Part shown: positions 11,616 to 23,627 of the stretch, piece by piece
Layout: each line of letters opens with the position of its first letter
How positions within the stretch are numbered: the stretch's first letter is position 1
Notes under the pieces: model-generated
The model's database searches: none
What the model saw: the letters and a program-made list of their open reading frames with translations, nothing else
Told to the model about the DNA's origin: nothing
From: Adiantum capillus-veneris
Lineage: Eukaryota > Streptophyta > Polypodiopsida > Polypodiales > Pteridaceae
DNA: 64,000 nt
NCBI GenBank assembly: GCA_014529385.2
Contig: CM043959.1
Location: 13,672,809-13,736,808 of the forward strand
Direction: 5' to 3'
Translations under genes and position numbers: made by a program

Positions 11616-11635
11616 AGTGCCCGAGGACGGGCACT
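11616..11635. repeat. Perfect hairpin just upstream of a 3' LTR
   Basis: AGTGCCCG-AGGA-CGGGCACT: 8-bp arms around a 4-base loop, 18 bp before the LTR at 11,654. A GC-rich hairpin of this kind next to the polypurine tract is familiar from plant retroelements; a role in plus-strand priming or RNA structure is inferred. Confidence 0.75.
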
Positions 11636-11639
11636 AAAA

Positions 11640-11653
11640 TCGAAAGGGCGAAA
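11640..11653 (+). other. Polypurine tract
   Basis: TCGAAAGGGCGAAA immediately precedes the TG of the LTR at 11,654; it is the expected primer for plus-strand DNA synthesis. Confidence 0.6.
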
Positions 11654-12795
11654 TGTTAACTGAGTCAGTGTAAGTTAACAGAAGCTGCTAAAGACTGAAG
11701 ACGTATGGATGCATATCGAGGATGAATACAAAGAAGCAGTGAAGAATGTAGTTACACATTTTTCACGTTCTCCCAAAATGGTCATGTATTGTAAATTCTC
11801 AATTTATTTTAATCCATTGTAATATTTTAATGTGTTACGGGCTCAATGGGAGTTCCAAGCTATAAAGAACAGGTCAGTTAGTGTGCATAGGTAGCAGATA
11901 TAGTAAGTGATGGAGCCCTAAAGGCCTTGGGCACCCGGACATTAGATATTTTGACCCTAGGTATATAATGCAGTGTGTAAAAGAAATTAGGGTTCTCAAG
12001 CTCATTTGTTGAGAGCACTCTTTGGTGAGAGCTCTTGAGGTGTGTGGCTATGGAGTCCTTGAGCTTTTCCTTGCTCATGTGACTTGGTTAACACTAATCA
12101 ATGCTTAATTATCCTTCAATATGCCTCTCTCATGCTTCTTATGATTGCTTACGATGCTTAGATTAGCTAGATCGTAACTAATTAGTGGTTAATCCCTCTC
12201 TAATCTTGTGTGATTACCCTCTTTTGCTTGCGTGCATGTAGGTTTGATTGGAGTTTGGTGCTCAATAGATCTATGTGTGTGTGTTTGCAGTTAGTGTGTT
12301 GCATGATAGGACTAATGTTGTGTGTGTCTTGCAATCGTTAGTGTGTGTGATTGGGTTGATTAGAGGTGAAGGAAAGTGGAGGTGGAGATTGCCCATCATT
12401 GTGGCTTAGCTCCTTCATAGGCCGAGAAGCTCACCTTGTAGAGTCAACCATTTGTGTTGCCATGATTATCTCACTAATCATGTGAGTGTTTCCATGCCCT
12501 AGCTAGGTAGCTCATCCCTCCGGATTGATAATTTTTTTGGTCATTAGAGCTATGCAACGATGGAACCCCCAATACCATATATGTGTTAGTGATATGTGTG
12601 AACAAACTTAGGACCGTCATGACACTTTTTTCCTCACTAGGAGGTCTTTCCTCCGTTCATTGTATATGCGCACATCACTCTAGGGCTAACTTAGCTTTTT
12701 ATTTGTGCACTAAACAATATACTCCTTATTGTGTGCCTTGAGCTTCTTCATCTTCTCCAAGCAGTGTGTGCCTCCCTACAATTCAAATTCTAACT
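11654..12795 (+). mobile_element. LTR, about 1.14 kb
   Basis: Starts TGTTAACTGAGT after a polypurine tract and ends near ATTCTAACT, next to a primer-like site. A TATA-like CTATAAAGAAC lies at about 11,860. It has a PPT on its left and a PBS on its right, so it serves as 3' LTR for the element to the left and 5' LTR for the copia scrap to the right. That is the layout left by recombination between tandem copies. No second copy of this LTR is present in the window, so the ends are inferred from the neighbouring signals. Confidence 0.55.
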
Positions 12796-12797
12796 TA

Positions 12798-12810
12798 TTG
12801 ATATCAAAGC
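12798..12810 (+). other. Degraded primer binding site
   Basis: TTGATATCAAAGC matches the initiator-Met site TTGGTATCAGAGC except at two G-to-A positions, as expected from decay. Confidence 0.55.
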
Positions 12811-13152
12811 AGGTCATGTCCTCTTGGTATTATTTCCAGCTCTCTTCTACTCACATTCTTCAATTTTTATGAGCTTTGGCTCATGAGTGTTAGTAATTTG
12901 ACTATAGTAATTTGACTAATACTTTGTGTAAGCTCATGCTTAGCTTTTTCTATTGGGCTCATTTCGGGCCTCGGTTTCCACTCTAGGTAGTATTGCGTAG
13001 AAAATTTTGTCCTTTGTGCAAAATTTTTGTCAGTGCAATTTTTTATATGATATGTCCTTGATAGTCCTCTTTGAGTTGTGCTATATAGCACGTATTCCTA
13101 CTTTCTTTTATGTCTTTTGGGATAATTTTTGCATCAAGTACAGTCACTCACC

Positions 13153-13902
13153 ATGGCCAGCATCAACATAGAGGTTTTCAAGATGTTTACTATTGACAAT
13201 AGGAAAAATTGCATGGAGATACCTACCCATTGTGCACTTACATAATGACGCATGTTCTTATTTCAAAGGCTATCTAGAATTTTGTGCAGGGCATTGGTGT
13301 ACATCCACCTTCCATGGATATAAGCTTTGTTGGAAAAAATGCAAGTTCTAGTAGATATGTTACTGCTAGAGTTGTTTGTCTATGGCTGAGCAATCTCATT
13401 GGGATGTAAGAGATGCATAGGTTCAAGCATTTATTGCATATCTATGAAGTGTACTATTATTACTACTCATAGGTGCTCAATAAAATCAACAAAATTATCT
13501 TAAGATACTTTGGTTGGTCTTTATGAAAGTGGAAACAATGAAGCTAAAGGTACATTACTGCATAAAGAGCTGATCAAAGATTATGCAACAGAAAGATGAT
13601 ATGGACACTTTTCTTGTGGGTATCAAAGATATCAACATGAGCAAATCATTTCATTGCCAGACAATGCCTCTTATCTGATCAAGAAAGTTGTAGAGATTGT
13701 GCTAACTGCTGCAAATGACAGTTCTTTCATGCTTGTTTATGCACTTTATGTACCAGGGTTAAAAAATAACCCGTTGTCTGTATCTACACTTGCAAGACTT
13801 GGTCTTGTGGTCAAATTTACGGATGACAACTTGCATTATAAGTACAATGGTACTATATGTAAAATGCCTACCTTTTTCCATAGCTTAAAGAGAAGATACT
13901 AA
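13153..13902 (+). pseudogene. Ty1/copia gag and protease scrap
   Basis: ATG at 13,153 opens MASINIEVFKMFTIDN, in the position and style of a copia gag N-terminus, then decays. 13,654-13,902 reads YALYVPGLKNNPLSVSTLAR and LGLVVKFTDDNLHYK, the segment after the protease that is conserved in plant copia elements (normally VPGLKKNLLSVSQL). The zinc knuckle and the catalytic DSGA loop are not found, and nothing of integrase follows in this orientation. It is the 5' part of the element whose LTR and PBS end at 12,810. Confidence 0.65.
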
Positions 13903-14344
13903 CATGACAAGATGAGCTATACGAGTTTCATGTGCAATTCAAGAGCCAAGCTGATGCAACAATGTCAAAGCTTAGGTAAACTACATAATTCTAGTTTCAC
14001 TTTACTACGTGAAGGTACTCTATGATATTTAGTAAATCTATTGCAATATGGAAATAAAAGGCATGATAGATACAATTGTTTAATTGAATTGTTATGCTCA
14101 TCAAATTGAATCTTTGGGAACATTTGAGCGTAAATTTGTCATAGTCTTTTCTTGAGATTTTGGAGTAGCTCTGTGAACATTTGGGCAAAAGAGATAGCAG
14201 CAAAAGGGGATAGTAACGAGCTCAAGAGCAGGACAGAGCAAGAAAAGGGAGAGATCTTTGCTTCACAAAGTATGAGAGGTTAGCTGTTGATTTTTGTGTA
14301 AATGACTTCAATGCCAAGAAAGTATCATAATTCACCACGATCTT
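13903..14344. other. Junction between two opposed copia fragments
   Basis: No gene seen. Plus-strand copia sequence stops at about 13,900 and minus-strand copia RT starts at about 14,345. Confidence 0.5.
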
Positions 14345-16820
14345 TCATGTCAAACTCCACATACAATTTATGTTCCAAGTGTTTAATGACAATCATATCA
14401 TCTCTCGTAATGATCAAGTCATCTACATTAATCATCACAATGATAATATGACCATTGTTATCAATTCATAAAGTGAATATTCCACCTTTGTTGCATGAAT
14501 CCAAATCTCTTTAACAATTTGCTAAACTTCTCACACCATGCTTGTGATACTTGTTTCAAACCATAGAGAGCTTTCCTGAATCTACATACATAGTTTTGAT
14601 ACTTTGGATTCACAAACCCTTGCAGTTGATATATGTACACCTCCTCATATAAATCAAGCATTTTTTACATCATTTTGCTTCAATTTCCAGCTATTCATTG
14701 TCCCCAATGTTACCACACTCTTCACTGTAGACATTTTTTCAATCAGACTAAATGTGTTATCATAGTCCATGCCGTGTGCATATCTCTTTGCAACCAGCTT
14801 TGCTTCATATCTTTCTACATTTCCATCGGCCTTGTATTTGACATTATAAACCCATTTACAACTAATAGATTTCTTCCCACAAGATAATGGTACCAAATCA
14901 CATGTATTCTTCTTCTCAAGAGCTTTCATCTCCTCATACATAGAATCTTTTCATTCTTCACTTTGGATTGCTTCTTTATAGTAAGTAGACTTTACATGTT
15001 GAACTCTTGCCATAATATGAGCACAATGTATCCTTATATCAATCTATCAACCAGATATTTCACTCTTTGTGATCTTTGTAAGACCATCTCGCTTTCCATA
15101 GAGTTGATTACTTTTTAAAACACCTCGAGTTTGTACCTTTAAAAAAGTATTCTCACTATCTACAATACTATCCAAAACATGTCCATCTACATCATGCTCA
15201 TCTATCTTCTGTTTACCCTTGTCTTAATTTGTGTATCACAATCTACCACTCTATGGGTTCTCTGATAAACTTGTATCATGTGACTCTCGTGGTCCGTACA
15301 TATATATTTCTACTTACACGTTTCTCCTTCAGAACATTTCTATGTATATTATGATGATCACCATTTGGTAACCTCGTTATTCTTTGGTTTATAGAAAGAA
15401 TGATACTCACAAAGAACTACAATTCAACTTACATACATATTTCTTATTGTCAGATCATAGCACTTGTATCCTCACAAAAGACTACATTAAGAACCTATAT
15501 ACACCTTTTCTATTTTCGGATCATAGCACTTGTTTCATGTCTTTTCATGTGGATAGCAAAGCAAAACATATTTGATTAATCTTGCATCCATTTTACTTCT
15601 CACCTCAATCAGTACATGTACATAGTAGATGCTTCCAAATACACAAAAATATGTCACTATAAGCTTTCTCCCCCAAAGTCACTCATAAGAAGATACATCA
15701 TGAACATTTTTTTGTAGATTTTCTATTAAGAATATGCACAATTGTATGCCATGCTTCAGCCCAATAGTCTAATGGCATATGTTGTCATTCATCATAGTTG
15801 GAAAAACTTCTACAATCACTCTATTCTTCCTCTCGTCCACACCATTTTTTTGTGGGGTATATCGGCATGTAGCTTTCCTTCCAATATCATGCTCATGTAG
15901 GTATGCATCAAACTTGTGAGATATACTCACGACCACCATCGTATGTCAAGCATTTAACATATCTTTCATCTTGCTTTTCTTCCATGTTCTTAAACTCCAT
16001 AAACTTCTTAAACACTTGATGTTTGTGCATCATAAGTAAATCCAAGTATAGAGATAGTCATCAATGAAAATTTAAAAAAAAGATGCACAAAGACCAAAGA
16101 CCCCATCCATTGTTATGAATCAAGTCCAATGCATGTGTACTAACTTGCCCTCTACATGGCAATGGCAACCTTGTTTTCTTTCTGAATTGGCATGCTTTAC
16201 ATACATGGTTGAAATCGAAGTGACCAAAATGTGAAAATCCTCTTACAATCTCATGATTTGTATCATTTTCAGCTTTCTTAAGTTTGCATGTCCAATACTT
16301 TTATGCCATAGCTCCATATTCTCATCATTATGTGTAGCCTTTGTATCCAACACAAATAATTGGCCAACTTTCTTACCTCTTCCAAGTAACTTTCGACATC
16401 TATTGTTGCTAAAATCATGTATAGAATAGCCAAATTTATGGATGTATTTTGCATGTTTGATGAATTATTTATCCAGTGAAAACTAGAACTTTATAAATAG
16501 TAATGTACCTGCAACACATCTTCCAAAGTATTTTGCACACCACTTTTCATTATCAACGATATATTACCTACATGTGTAATTATATGTATATTGACATCTC
16601 CCATAGCCAGATACTTCTCATTAGGTATAAGCTGATTTCCATCAAACCATTCTTCATTACGAGTTGTATGATTAGTGCATCAAGAATCAACATACCAACT
16701 TCTATCACTTCCTGATGTGGACATGCTTCCAAGGACATGTTGCATAGCAAACAAATGACCGCCATGAGAATCATCACCATGAGTACCATTATAACCACCT
16801 CTTTCAATAAAATGAGAGTA
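14345..16820 (-). pseudogene. Old Ty1/copia pol (protease, integrase, RT), host of a nested insertion
   Basis: Read right to left. At 16.5-16.8 kb decayed protease-region peptides; at about 15.8 kb an integrase stretch (PQKNGVDERKNR, keeping the catalytic Glu); 14,654-14,941 RT with SCKWVYNVKYKADGNVERYE and LVAKRYAHGMDYDNTFS; 14,461-14,661 RT with RKALYGLKQVSQAW; then about 14,345-14,460 with IIIVMINVDDLIITRDD, in which the YVDD box reads NVDD. RNase H and the 3' LTR are absent. Many frameshifts. Its gag lies on the far side of the young copia, at 22,461-22,830, in the same orientation. That continuity shows it was whole before the insertion. Confidence 0.8.
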
Positions 16821-16825
16821 TTTTG
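16821..16825. repeat. Target site duplication (left)
   Basis: TTTTG directly before the left LTR, identical to 22,456-22,460 after the right LTR. A 5-bp duplication is standard for copia integrases. Confidence 0.95.
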
Positions 16826-17640
16826 TGTTAAGTATGGAGCCTGATTTACCCTTTGTAATTTTCTGTGGTAAAAGCGCACATTTGTAAGGCCCCCATTATG
16901 AGGAGAAGCCATCGTGCGTGAAGGAAAATCACTCACCGGAAACCAAAATTTTCACGAACAAGAATCAAGGGCAACTTTAAAGGCCCCCGAGACTTTTTTT
17001 CGCCGGAATATTCTTTTTCGCCGGAATATTATGGCCGGACGGCGGCCGGAAAGTGGTCGGAAAACAACCGGTTGGTTGGCCGGTGGCCGGTAGTCAATGG
17101 CCGATGGCCGGTGGTCGGAAGTCAATGGCCGGTGGCCGGTGGTCGGAAGTCAATGGCTGGTGGCCGGTGGCCGAATTCAATGGCCGGTGGCCGAATTCAA
17201 AAGCGGACTTGTCTTCTCAAGGGCGGCCTCACATGGGCGGATTGGAGGGTCCGATTCGGACTTATTCGCACAAGGGCGGCTACACATGGCTGTCTCTCAT
17301 AAGAGAGGGCAGCCCTTTTGGCCTATAAAAGGAGGCCATTTCTACACACATTTCATAGTGTGAAGTTGATGCAACAAGGTGAGTGTGAGGTGGTGAGAGT
17401 GAAGCAAGGCGGGAGCTCCATTAAGGGTATAATCCCTTTGTAAACTACTTCTTGTTTTGAAGTACTAAAGCCATTGAGTGGCTGCTTTCCCGTGGACGTA
17501 GCCCACATTGGGTGAACCACGTATATCGTGTGTACTCTCTCTCTCTCTACTCTACTCTATAATCTCGTGTATATAAATCTGTCTCTCTCCATTAAGTAAT
17601 CTACTCAATTATCTATTTAGCTACGTCTTATTTCCTAACA
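16826..17640 (+). mobile_element. Left LTR of the young copia (815 bp)
   Basis: Runs from TGTTAAGTATGG to TTTCCTAACA. By eye it differs from the right LTR by about five substitutions, a 17-bp duplication near 17,010 (CGCCGGAATATTCTTTT) and a 2-bp microsatellite step. GCCTATAAAAGGAGG at about 17,320 is a strong TATA box, so transcription probably starts about 30 bp further on. A GGCCGGTGG-based minisatellite fills 17,047-17,205. The left end also overlaps a minus-strand ORF, which is only a shadow. Confidence 0.97.
17047..17205. repeat. GC-rich minisatellite inside the LTR
   Basis: Repeats of GGCCGGTGGTCGGAAGTCAAT in slightly changed forms, upstream of the TATA box. The copy in the right LTR is at about 21,860-22,015. 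Three overlapping frames look coding (GRWPVVGSQWPV) but only echo the repeat. Confidence 0.85.
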
Positions 17641-17642
17641 AC

Positions 17643-17655
17643 TGGTATCAGAGCC
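17643..17655 (+). other. Primer binding site (initiator Met tRNA)
   Basis: TGGTATCAGAGCC begins two bases after the left LTR. A perfect match to the plant initiator-Met tRNA 3' end. Confidence 0.97.
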
Positions 17656-17713
17656 AGGTTTGCTCGTAGCTAAATTATCTCAAGGAAAGGATTCCTTGAA
17701 TTGAGTGGGAGTT

Positions 17714-20700
17714 ATGGCGGAGGAAGGGAAGCTCAAGATTGAGAAGTTCAACGGCAAAAACTACCAACATTGGAAGATGCAGATTGAAGACTATCTCTAC
17801 CAGAAGGACCTCTATTTGCCACTAGGCGGTCTTGCGAAGAAGCCCGCAACAAAGGCAGATGAAGCATGGATTGTCCTTGATCGAAAGGCACTGGGAACAA
17901 TCCGGTTAAGCTTGGCGTCAACGGTGGCCTTCAATGTTTCGGAGATGAAGACCACGGAGGACTTGATGAAGTCACTTGACGACTTCTACGAGAAACCATC
18001 GGCATCCAATAAGGTATTTCTTATGAAGCGCTTGTTCAATCTAAAGATGGCAGAGAATGGTTCAGTTGCAGAACACCTAAATGACTTTAACACAAACATA
18101 AGTCAACTTCGATCAGTGAAAATCAATTTCGATAACGAAGTGCGAGCTCTCCTTATACTATCATCTCTACCGGATAGTTGGGACAGCCTTGTGATGGCTG
18201 TAAGTAATTCTATCTCTGGCACAAATACTCTTAAGTTTGATGATGTTGTGGGTGTTCTCCTAAGCGAGGAAATGCGAAGGAGAAGCACAGGAGAATCATC
18301 AAGTGCTGCACTATCAGTGGAAACAAGAGGAAGGCTTAAGGAGAGGTTCAAAAACCAAAAGGGTCGTGATCGCTCAAGGCGGAGCAAGTCACGCACAAAG
18401 TCAGTTCTTGAATGTTGGAACTGCGACAAGAAGGGCCACGTCAAGAAGGATTGCTGGTCCAAGAAGAAGAAGGAGACAGAGTCTCAAGACAACAAGCCAA
18501 CATCGGAGGCCAATGTGGCAGGTAAAGTAGAGCAAGATGCTCTAATTCTCTCATTAGACAATGTGTCTAATTCCTGGATAGTAGATTCCTGGGCTTCATT
18601 CCATGCGACACCACACAAGCAACATTTTCAAGACTACACCAAAGGTAATTTTGGGTATGTATACTTGGGAGATGATGAAGCTTGTGAGATTATCGGCAAA
18701 GGTACAGTTTCTGTCAAAACTGCTAACGGAAATGAATGGAAGCTTAAAGATGTTAGGCATGTTCCTTCTCTTCGCAAAAATTTGATCTCTACAAGACAAT
18801 TGGACGATGAAGGTCACAACATTGCATTCGGAAACAAACGGTGGAAGATCTCAAAGGGATCTTTGGTGGTTGCCAAGGGTGAAAAAGTCGATACACTTTA
18901 CTTGTGTACTGTTAGCACGCAACCTTCAGCTTGTGCAGCAACTACAGAAGTTGACAGTGCAGTGTGGCACTATTGACTTGGGCATATGAGTGTCAAAGGA
19001 ATGCAAATCCTTCAAACAAAGAAGCTTCTACCAGGTTTGAAAGAAGTGGACTTAGAGTTCTGTGAAGATTGTGTTTATGGTAAACAAAAGAGGGTAAAAT
19101 TTCAAAAATCAGGAAATGAAAGAAAAATTAAAAAACTTGAGTTGGTTCATTCTGATATTTGGGGTCCTGCAAGTACACCATCACTTGGTGGCTCATTGTA
19201 CTATGTAACATTCATAGACGATGCGACTAGAAAAACATGGGTTTATGTCATGAAGAATAAAGCCGATGTATTTTCCATATTTCAAAGGTGGAAAGCCTTT
19301 GTAGAGAATGAAACAGGTACCAAGGTTAAATGCCTCAGATCCGACAATGGAGGCGAATATTGCAGCCAAGCTTTTGAAAGCTTTTGTGCTAGCAATGGCA
19401 TTCGGAGGCAAAGGACAACCCCAAGGACACCTCAACAAAATGGGATTTCGGAAAGGATGAACAGGACAATCATGGAACGAGCACGAAGCATGAGGCTACA
19501 TGCAGGCCTACCGCTTGAGCTTTGGGCGGAAGCTGTAAGTACGTCTGTGTACTTAATCAATCGGTCACCCTCAATGGCATTGGATGGGGGAGTTCCAGAA
19601 GAGGCATGGACAGGTAAACCGGTGAATTATGCATTTCTCAAAGTGTTTGGGTGTGAGGCTTTCATGCACATAGATAGAAGCCTAAGATCAAAGTTAGATG
19701 CAAAGTCCAAAAAGTGTTTCTTCATTGGCTATGGAGAAGGAGACTTTGGGTATCGCCTATGGAATCCTGAAGATGGTAAAATCTTAAGGAGTAGGGATGT
19801 AATTTTTAACGAACAAAATATGTACAAAGATTACTTGGAAAGAAAACAAACAAAAGAAGCAGGTGATGAGTACATGGAGCTTGAGGACGGTGAAGACTCA
19901 AGGACTGCAAACGGTGACAATGTGCAACAACGTCAACCAAATGAGGAGCCTCAACCTATTCCCCGAAGATCTACAAGAGCAAGTAGACCTCCAGAAAGGT
20001 TTGTTCCTTCCTTCAACCATCTCTTGATCTCAGATTCTGGAGAGCCGGAATCATACGAAGAAGCTATGCATCATGAATCCAAAGAAGAATGGACGATGAG
20101 CATGCAAGTGGAGATGGAATCACTACATCGCAACCAAACATGGGAGTTGGTTGAGTTGCCTAAAGGTAAGCGGGCACTTCAAAACAAATGGGTGTACAAG
20201 CTGAAGGAAGAAGAAGGTGGGAAGAAAAGGTACAAGTCTAGGCTTGTGGTAAAAGGGTTTTCTCAAAAGAAAGGTATTGACTTCAATGAAATATTTTCTC
20301 CTGTTGTAAAAATGAACTCAATTAGGCTTGTCTTAAGCCTTGTGGCTGCTCATGATCTAAATCTCGAGCAAATGGATGTAAATACGGCATTCCCTCACGG
20401 TGACTTAGAGGAGGAAATCTACATGCTTCAACCAAAGGGGTATGAAGTAAAAGGTAAGGAGAAAATGGTTTGCAGATTAAAGAAGAGCTTGTATGGTTTA
20501 AAGCAAGCATCAAGACAATGGTACTTGAAGTTTGATCGATGGATGTTGGATCATGGATTCATAAGATGCAACTCGGATCACTGCGTCTACACGAAGAATT
20601 TGGGAGATGGTAAATTCATCATCCTAATGTTGTATGTTGATGACATGTTGATTGCAAGTGCTAACATGCAGAACATCAAAGACCTAAAAGAGGAGCTGTC

Positions 20701-21595
20701 CAAATCTTTTTCAATGAAAGATTTAGGTGCTGCAAAGAGGATACTTGGTATGAAAATATCAAGGGACAGGACGAAGAAGACAATAAAGCTATCTCAAGAA
20801 GATTACATCAAGAAGGTACTAGAAAGGTTTGCAATGCAAAATGCAAAACCAGTTTCTACACCTTTGGCTAGTCATTTTAAACTAACAAAGGATATGTGTC
20901 CAAAGACACAAGACGAGATAGCCTATATGTCTAAAGTTCCATATGCTGCAGCGGTAGGTTCTCTAATGTATGCTATGGTCTGGACAAGGCCAGACATTGC
21001 ACATGCAGTGGGAGTTGTGAGTAGGTTCATGGACAACCCAGGTAAAGAGCATTGGCAAGCTGTGAAGTGGATACTTAGGTATCTAAAAGGGACAACAACA
21101 AATGCTTTGTATTTTGGAGGAACTGATATTTTTCTAGAAGGGTATGCTGATGCAGATATGGCAGGTGGCAAAGATACTCGAAGGAGCACTACTGGCTATG
21201 TGTTCGCGGTTGGAGGCACAACAGTAAGCTGGGCTTCAAAACTGCAGAAAGTGGTTTCACTTTCTACCACGGAAGCAGAGTATGTAGCAATGACGGAGGC
21301 AAGCAAAGAAATTTTGTGGCTTCACAGATTCTTAGAAGAGCTTGGATTCAAACAAGACAATTGTGTCTTGTACAGTGATAGCCAAAGCGCTATCCATCTT
21401 GCGAAGAACTCAGCCTTTCATTCAAGGACAAAGCACATTGAGGTGAGATATCACTTCATACGCACTCTTTTGGAAGAGGGACAGCTCAAGCTAGGAAAGG
21501 TGCATACAAGTGAAAATCCTGCAGACATGTTTACAAAGGTGGTCAACAAGGAGAAGTTGAGCTTTTGCTCCTCTTCAATCGGCATTCAAGGATAA
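17714..21595 (+). pseudogene. Ty1/copia Gag-Pol polyprotein, one stop codon from intact
   Basis: ATG at 17,714 (MAEEGKLKIEKFNGKNYQHW) is chosen over the upstream GTG at 17,705. Domains in order: gag; zinc knuckle CWNCDKKGHVKKDC near residue 235; protease near residue 291; integrase zinc site (HxxxH, CEDC), then D in HSDIWGPA, D in RSDNGGEY and E in GISERMNRT; RT with YVDD at 20,633-20,644; RNase H to the end (YADADMAG, STTEAEYVA, DSQSAIHLA). About 1,290 codons, the usual copia size. Two lesions are visible. The codon at 18,974 is TGA where relatives have Arg (HYRLGH), one C-to-T change. The protease active site reads DSWAS instead of DSGAS, which should kill the enzyme. It can no longer move on its own but could use proteins from a sister copy. 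Confidence 0.95.
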
Positions 21596-21642
21596 GAAGC
21601 CAAAATGGAAAGCAGTCACAGGTTTGGTTTGGAGATCAGTCT

Positions 21643-21655
21643 CCAAGTGGTAGAT
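21643..21655 (+). other. Polypurine tract region
   Basis: CAAGTGGTAGAT just before the TG of the right LTR matches the usual plant copia CAAGTGGGAGATT form, with one G-to-T change. Confidence 0.7.
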
Positions 21656-22455
21656 TGTTAAGTATGGAGCCTGATTTACCCTTTGTAATTTTCTGTGGTA
21701 AAAGCGCACATTTGTAAGGCCCCCATTATGAGGAGAAGCCATCGTGCGTGAAGGAAAATCACTCACCGGAAACCAAAATTTTCACGAACAAGAATCAAGG
21801 GCAACTTTAAAGGCCCCCGAGACTTTTTTTTCGCCGGAATATCATGGCCGGACGGCGGCCGAAAAGTGGTCGGAAAACAACCGGTTGGTTGGCCGGTGGC
21901 CGGTAGTCAATGGCCGATGGCCGGTGGTCGGAAGTCAATGGCCGGTGGCCAGTGGTCGGAAGTCAATGGCTGGTGGCCGGTGGCCGAATTCAATGGCCGG
22001 TGGCCGAATTCAAAAGCGGACTTGTCTTCTCAAGGGCGGCCACACATGGGCGGATTGGAGGGTCCGATTCGGACTTATTCGCACAAGGGCGGCTACACAT
22101 GGCTGTCTCTCATAAGAGAGGGCAGCCCTTTTGGCCTATAAAAGGAGGCCATTTCTACACACATTTCATAGTGTGAAGTTGATGCAACAAGGTGAGTGTG
22201 AGGTGGTGAGAGTGAAGCAAGGCGGGAGCTCCATTAAGGGTATAATCCCTTTGTAAACTACTTCTTGTTTTGAAGTACTAAAGCCATTGAGTGGCTGCTT
22301 TCCCGTGGACGTAGCCCACATTGGGTGAACCACGTATATCGTGTGTACTCTCTCTCTCTCTCTACTCTACTCTATAATCTCGTGTATATAAATATGTCTC
22401 TCTCCATTAAGTAATCTACTCAATTATCTATTTAGCTACGTCTTATTTCCTAACA
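21656..22455 (+). mobile_element. Right LTR of the young copia (800 bp)
   Basis: TGTTAAGTATGG to TTTCCTAACA. The near identity to the left LTR (about five substitutions in 800 bp) makes this the youngest insertion in the window. TATA box at about 22,137. Confidence 0.97.
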
Positions 22456-22460
22456 TTTTG
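22456..22460. repeat. Target site duplication (right)
   Basis: TTTTG, matching 16,821-16,825. Confidence 0.95.
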
Positions 22461-22830
22461 CTCTCCCATGGCCTCTACCATGACGCAATTCATTTTTCCT
22501 ATAGTCGCTCTCAAAATATCCATATCTACCAACCACTATAGTTACAATATCCATTTCTATGCATAAAAGCACCACATGACTCTCCCTCTTGATCTATACA
22601 TAAAACCACCTTCTCTTTGCATAGGGGGTCTTTGAGCATAATAATTGCCCCTTCCTTATACATGATTTCCTTTTTCACACATTGCTCCTCTTCTTTTTTC
22701 ACGATTATAATAGAAAATTGCATCTCTATTCAATTCACTTCCAAATGCATTGAGATCAAGTTTCACTTCTTTGCCATGCATAAAGCAGTCAACTCCTCAA
22801 AGTTCAACGGAGTACATCTCACCAAATAGA
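22461..22830 (-). pseudogene. Gag fragment of the old copia
   Basis: The minus strand reads LNRDAIFYYNREKRRGAMCE and YYAQRPPMQREGGFMYRSRG, a basic Arg/Tyr/Gln-rich gag tail of the type found before a zinc knuckle, broken by stops. It is the upstream continuation of the copia at 14.3-16.8 kb, separated only by the nested insertion. Confidence 0.55.
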
Positions 22831-23627
22831 GGTGTCGAATGACTTATATTGTGGTTGCAAACCATTTAACATAAGCAAAAAAAAATCCTTATCTTCAACT
22901 ATGATTCATAGATGTCAAATCTTCTACAATTTGTCCAATTTTAGCCACATATTTTGTTACTGTAGGGGTTCCTTGCCATATTTTTCACAGCCTTTGATTG
23001 AATTGAATCTTATGTGTCTCATTAATTGTACTAGTCTTCTTGATATAAGGTATTAAGCTTTCTTTGGGGAGCACCTTGGAGGATTATCTTTAAAACCTAA
23101 ACTTTTAAAAACATTCCTACCTTTATGATTGTGGACTATATGTGGGAATCCTCCCTTGATGTTCACCTACTGGCCCATTAACTACCAAGCAACCCTCGAG
23201 GGTATACCTTGACTCATTTTCTTATCTCCATCTATCATGCCTTGCACATTGATCTCCTTTCCCTGTCAACTTTTGCATTGATTTTTTCTCTAGGCTTGTA
23301 ACAGTTCTTTGCTCAATCCTTCAATACGCTATTGTAGCTGATTTGAGTGGATTTGATGGACTCTTACCCTCTCCTACTACCACCTCTTTATTCAAGGTGA
23401 GGAATTCTTCATTCCTCTTAGTACTTTGCATGTTTTTTTCTCTAAGAGAGAAAGAGTGAGAGTTATAAAGAAACAAAGCACTACCAAATCTTTTCTAAAG
23501 CTTTGAGTTGTTGGCAATTCTACCCTGCTCCAATGGATCTTGTTAAGAATAACTCCTCTTCCCATGTTTCCTATTGTCTCATTCTTCTTTTGTCTTAATA
23601 AGCCAGGACTTGAAAGGACTAAGGGAA
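22831..23627. other. Unassigned, probably old copia gag and leader
   Basis: No clear protein motif. It could be the upstream part of the old copia, but its PBS and 5' LTR could not be found. Confidence 0.35.

Noticed and set aside
17053-17363. Overlapping ORFs rich in GRWPVVGSQWPV (also at 21,744-22,176)
   Set aside because: They lie in the minisatellite of the copia LTRs and exist in three frames at once.
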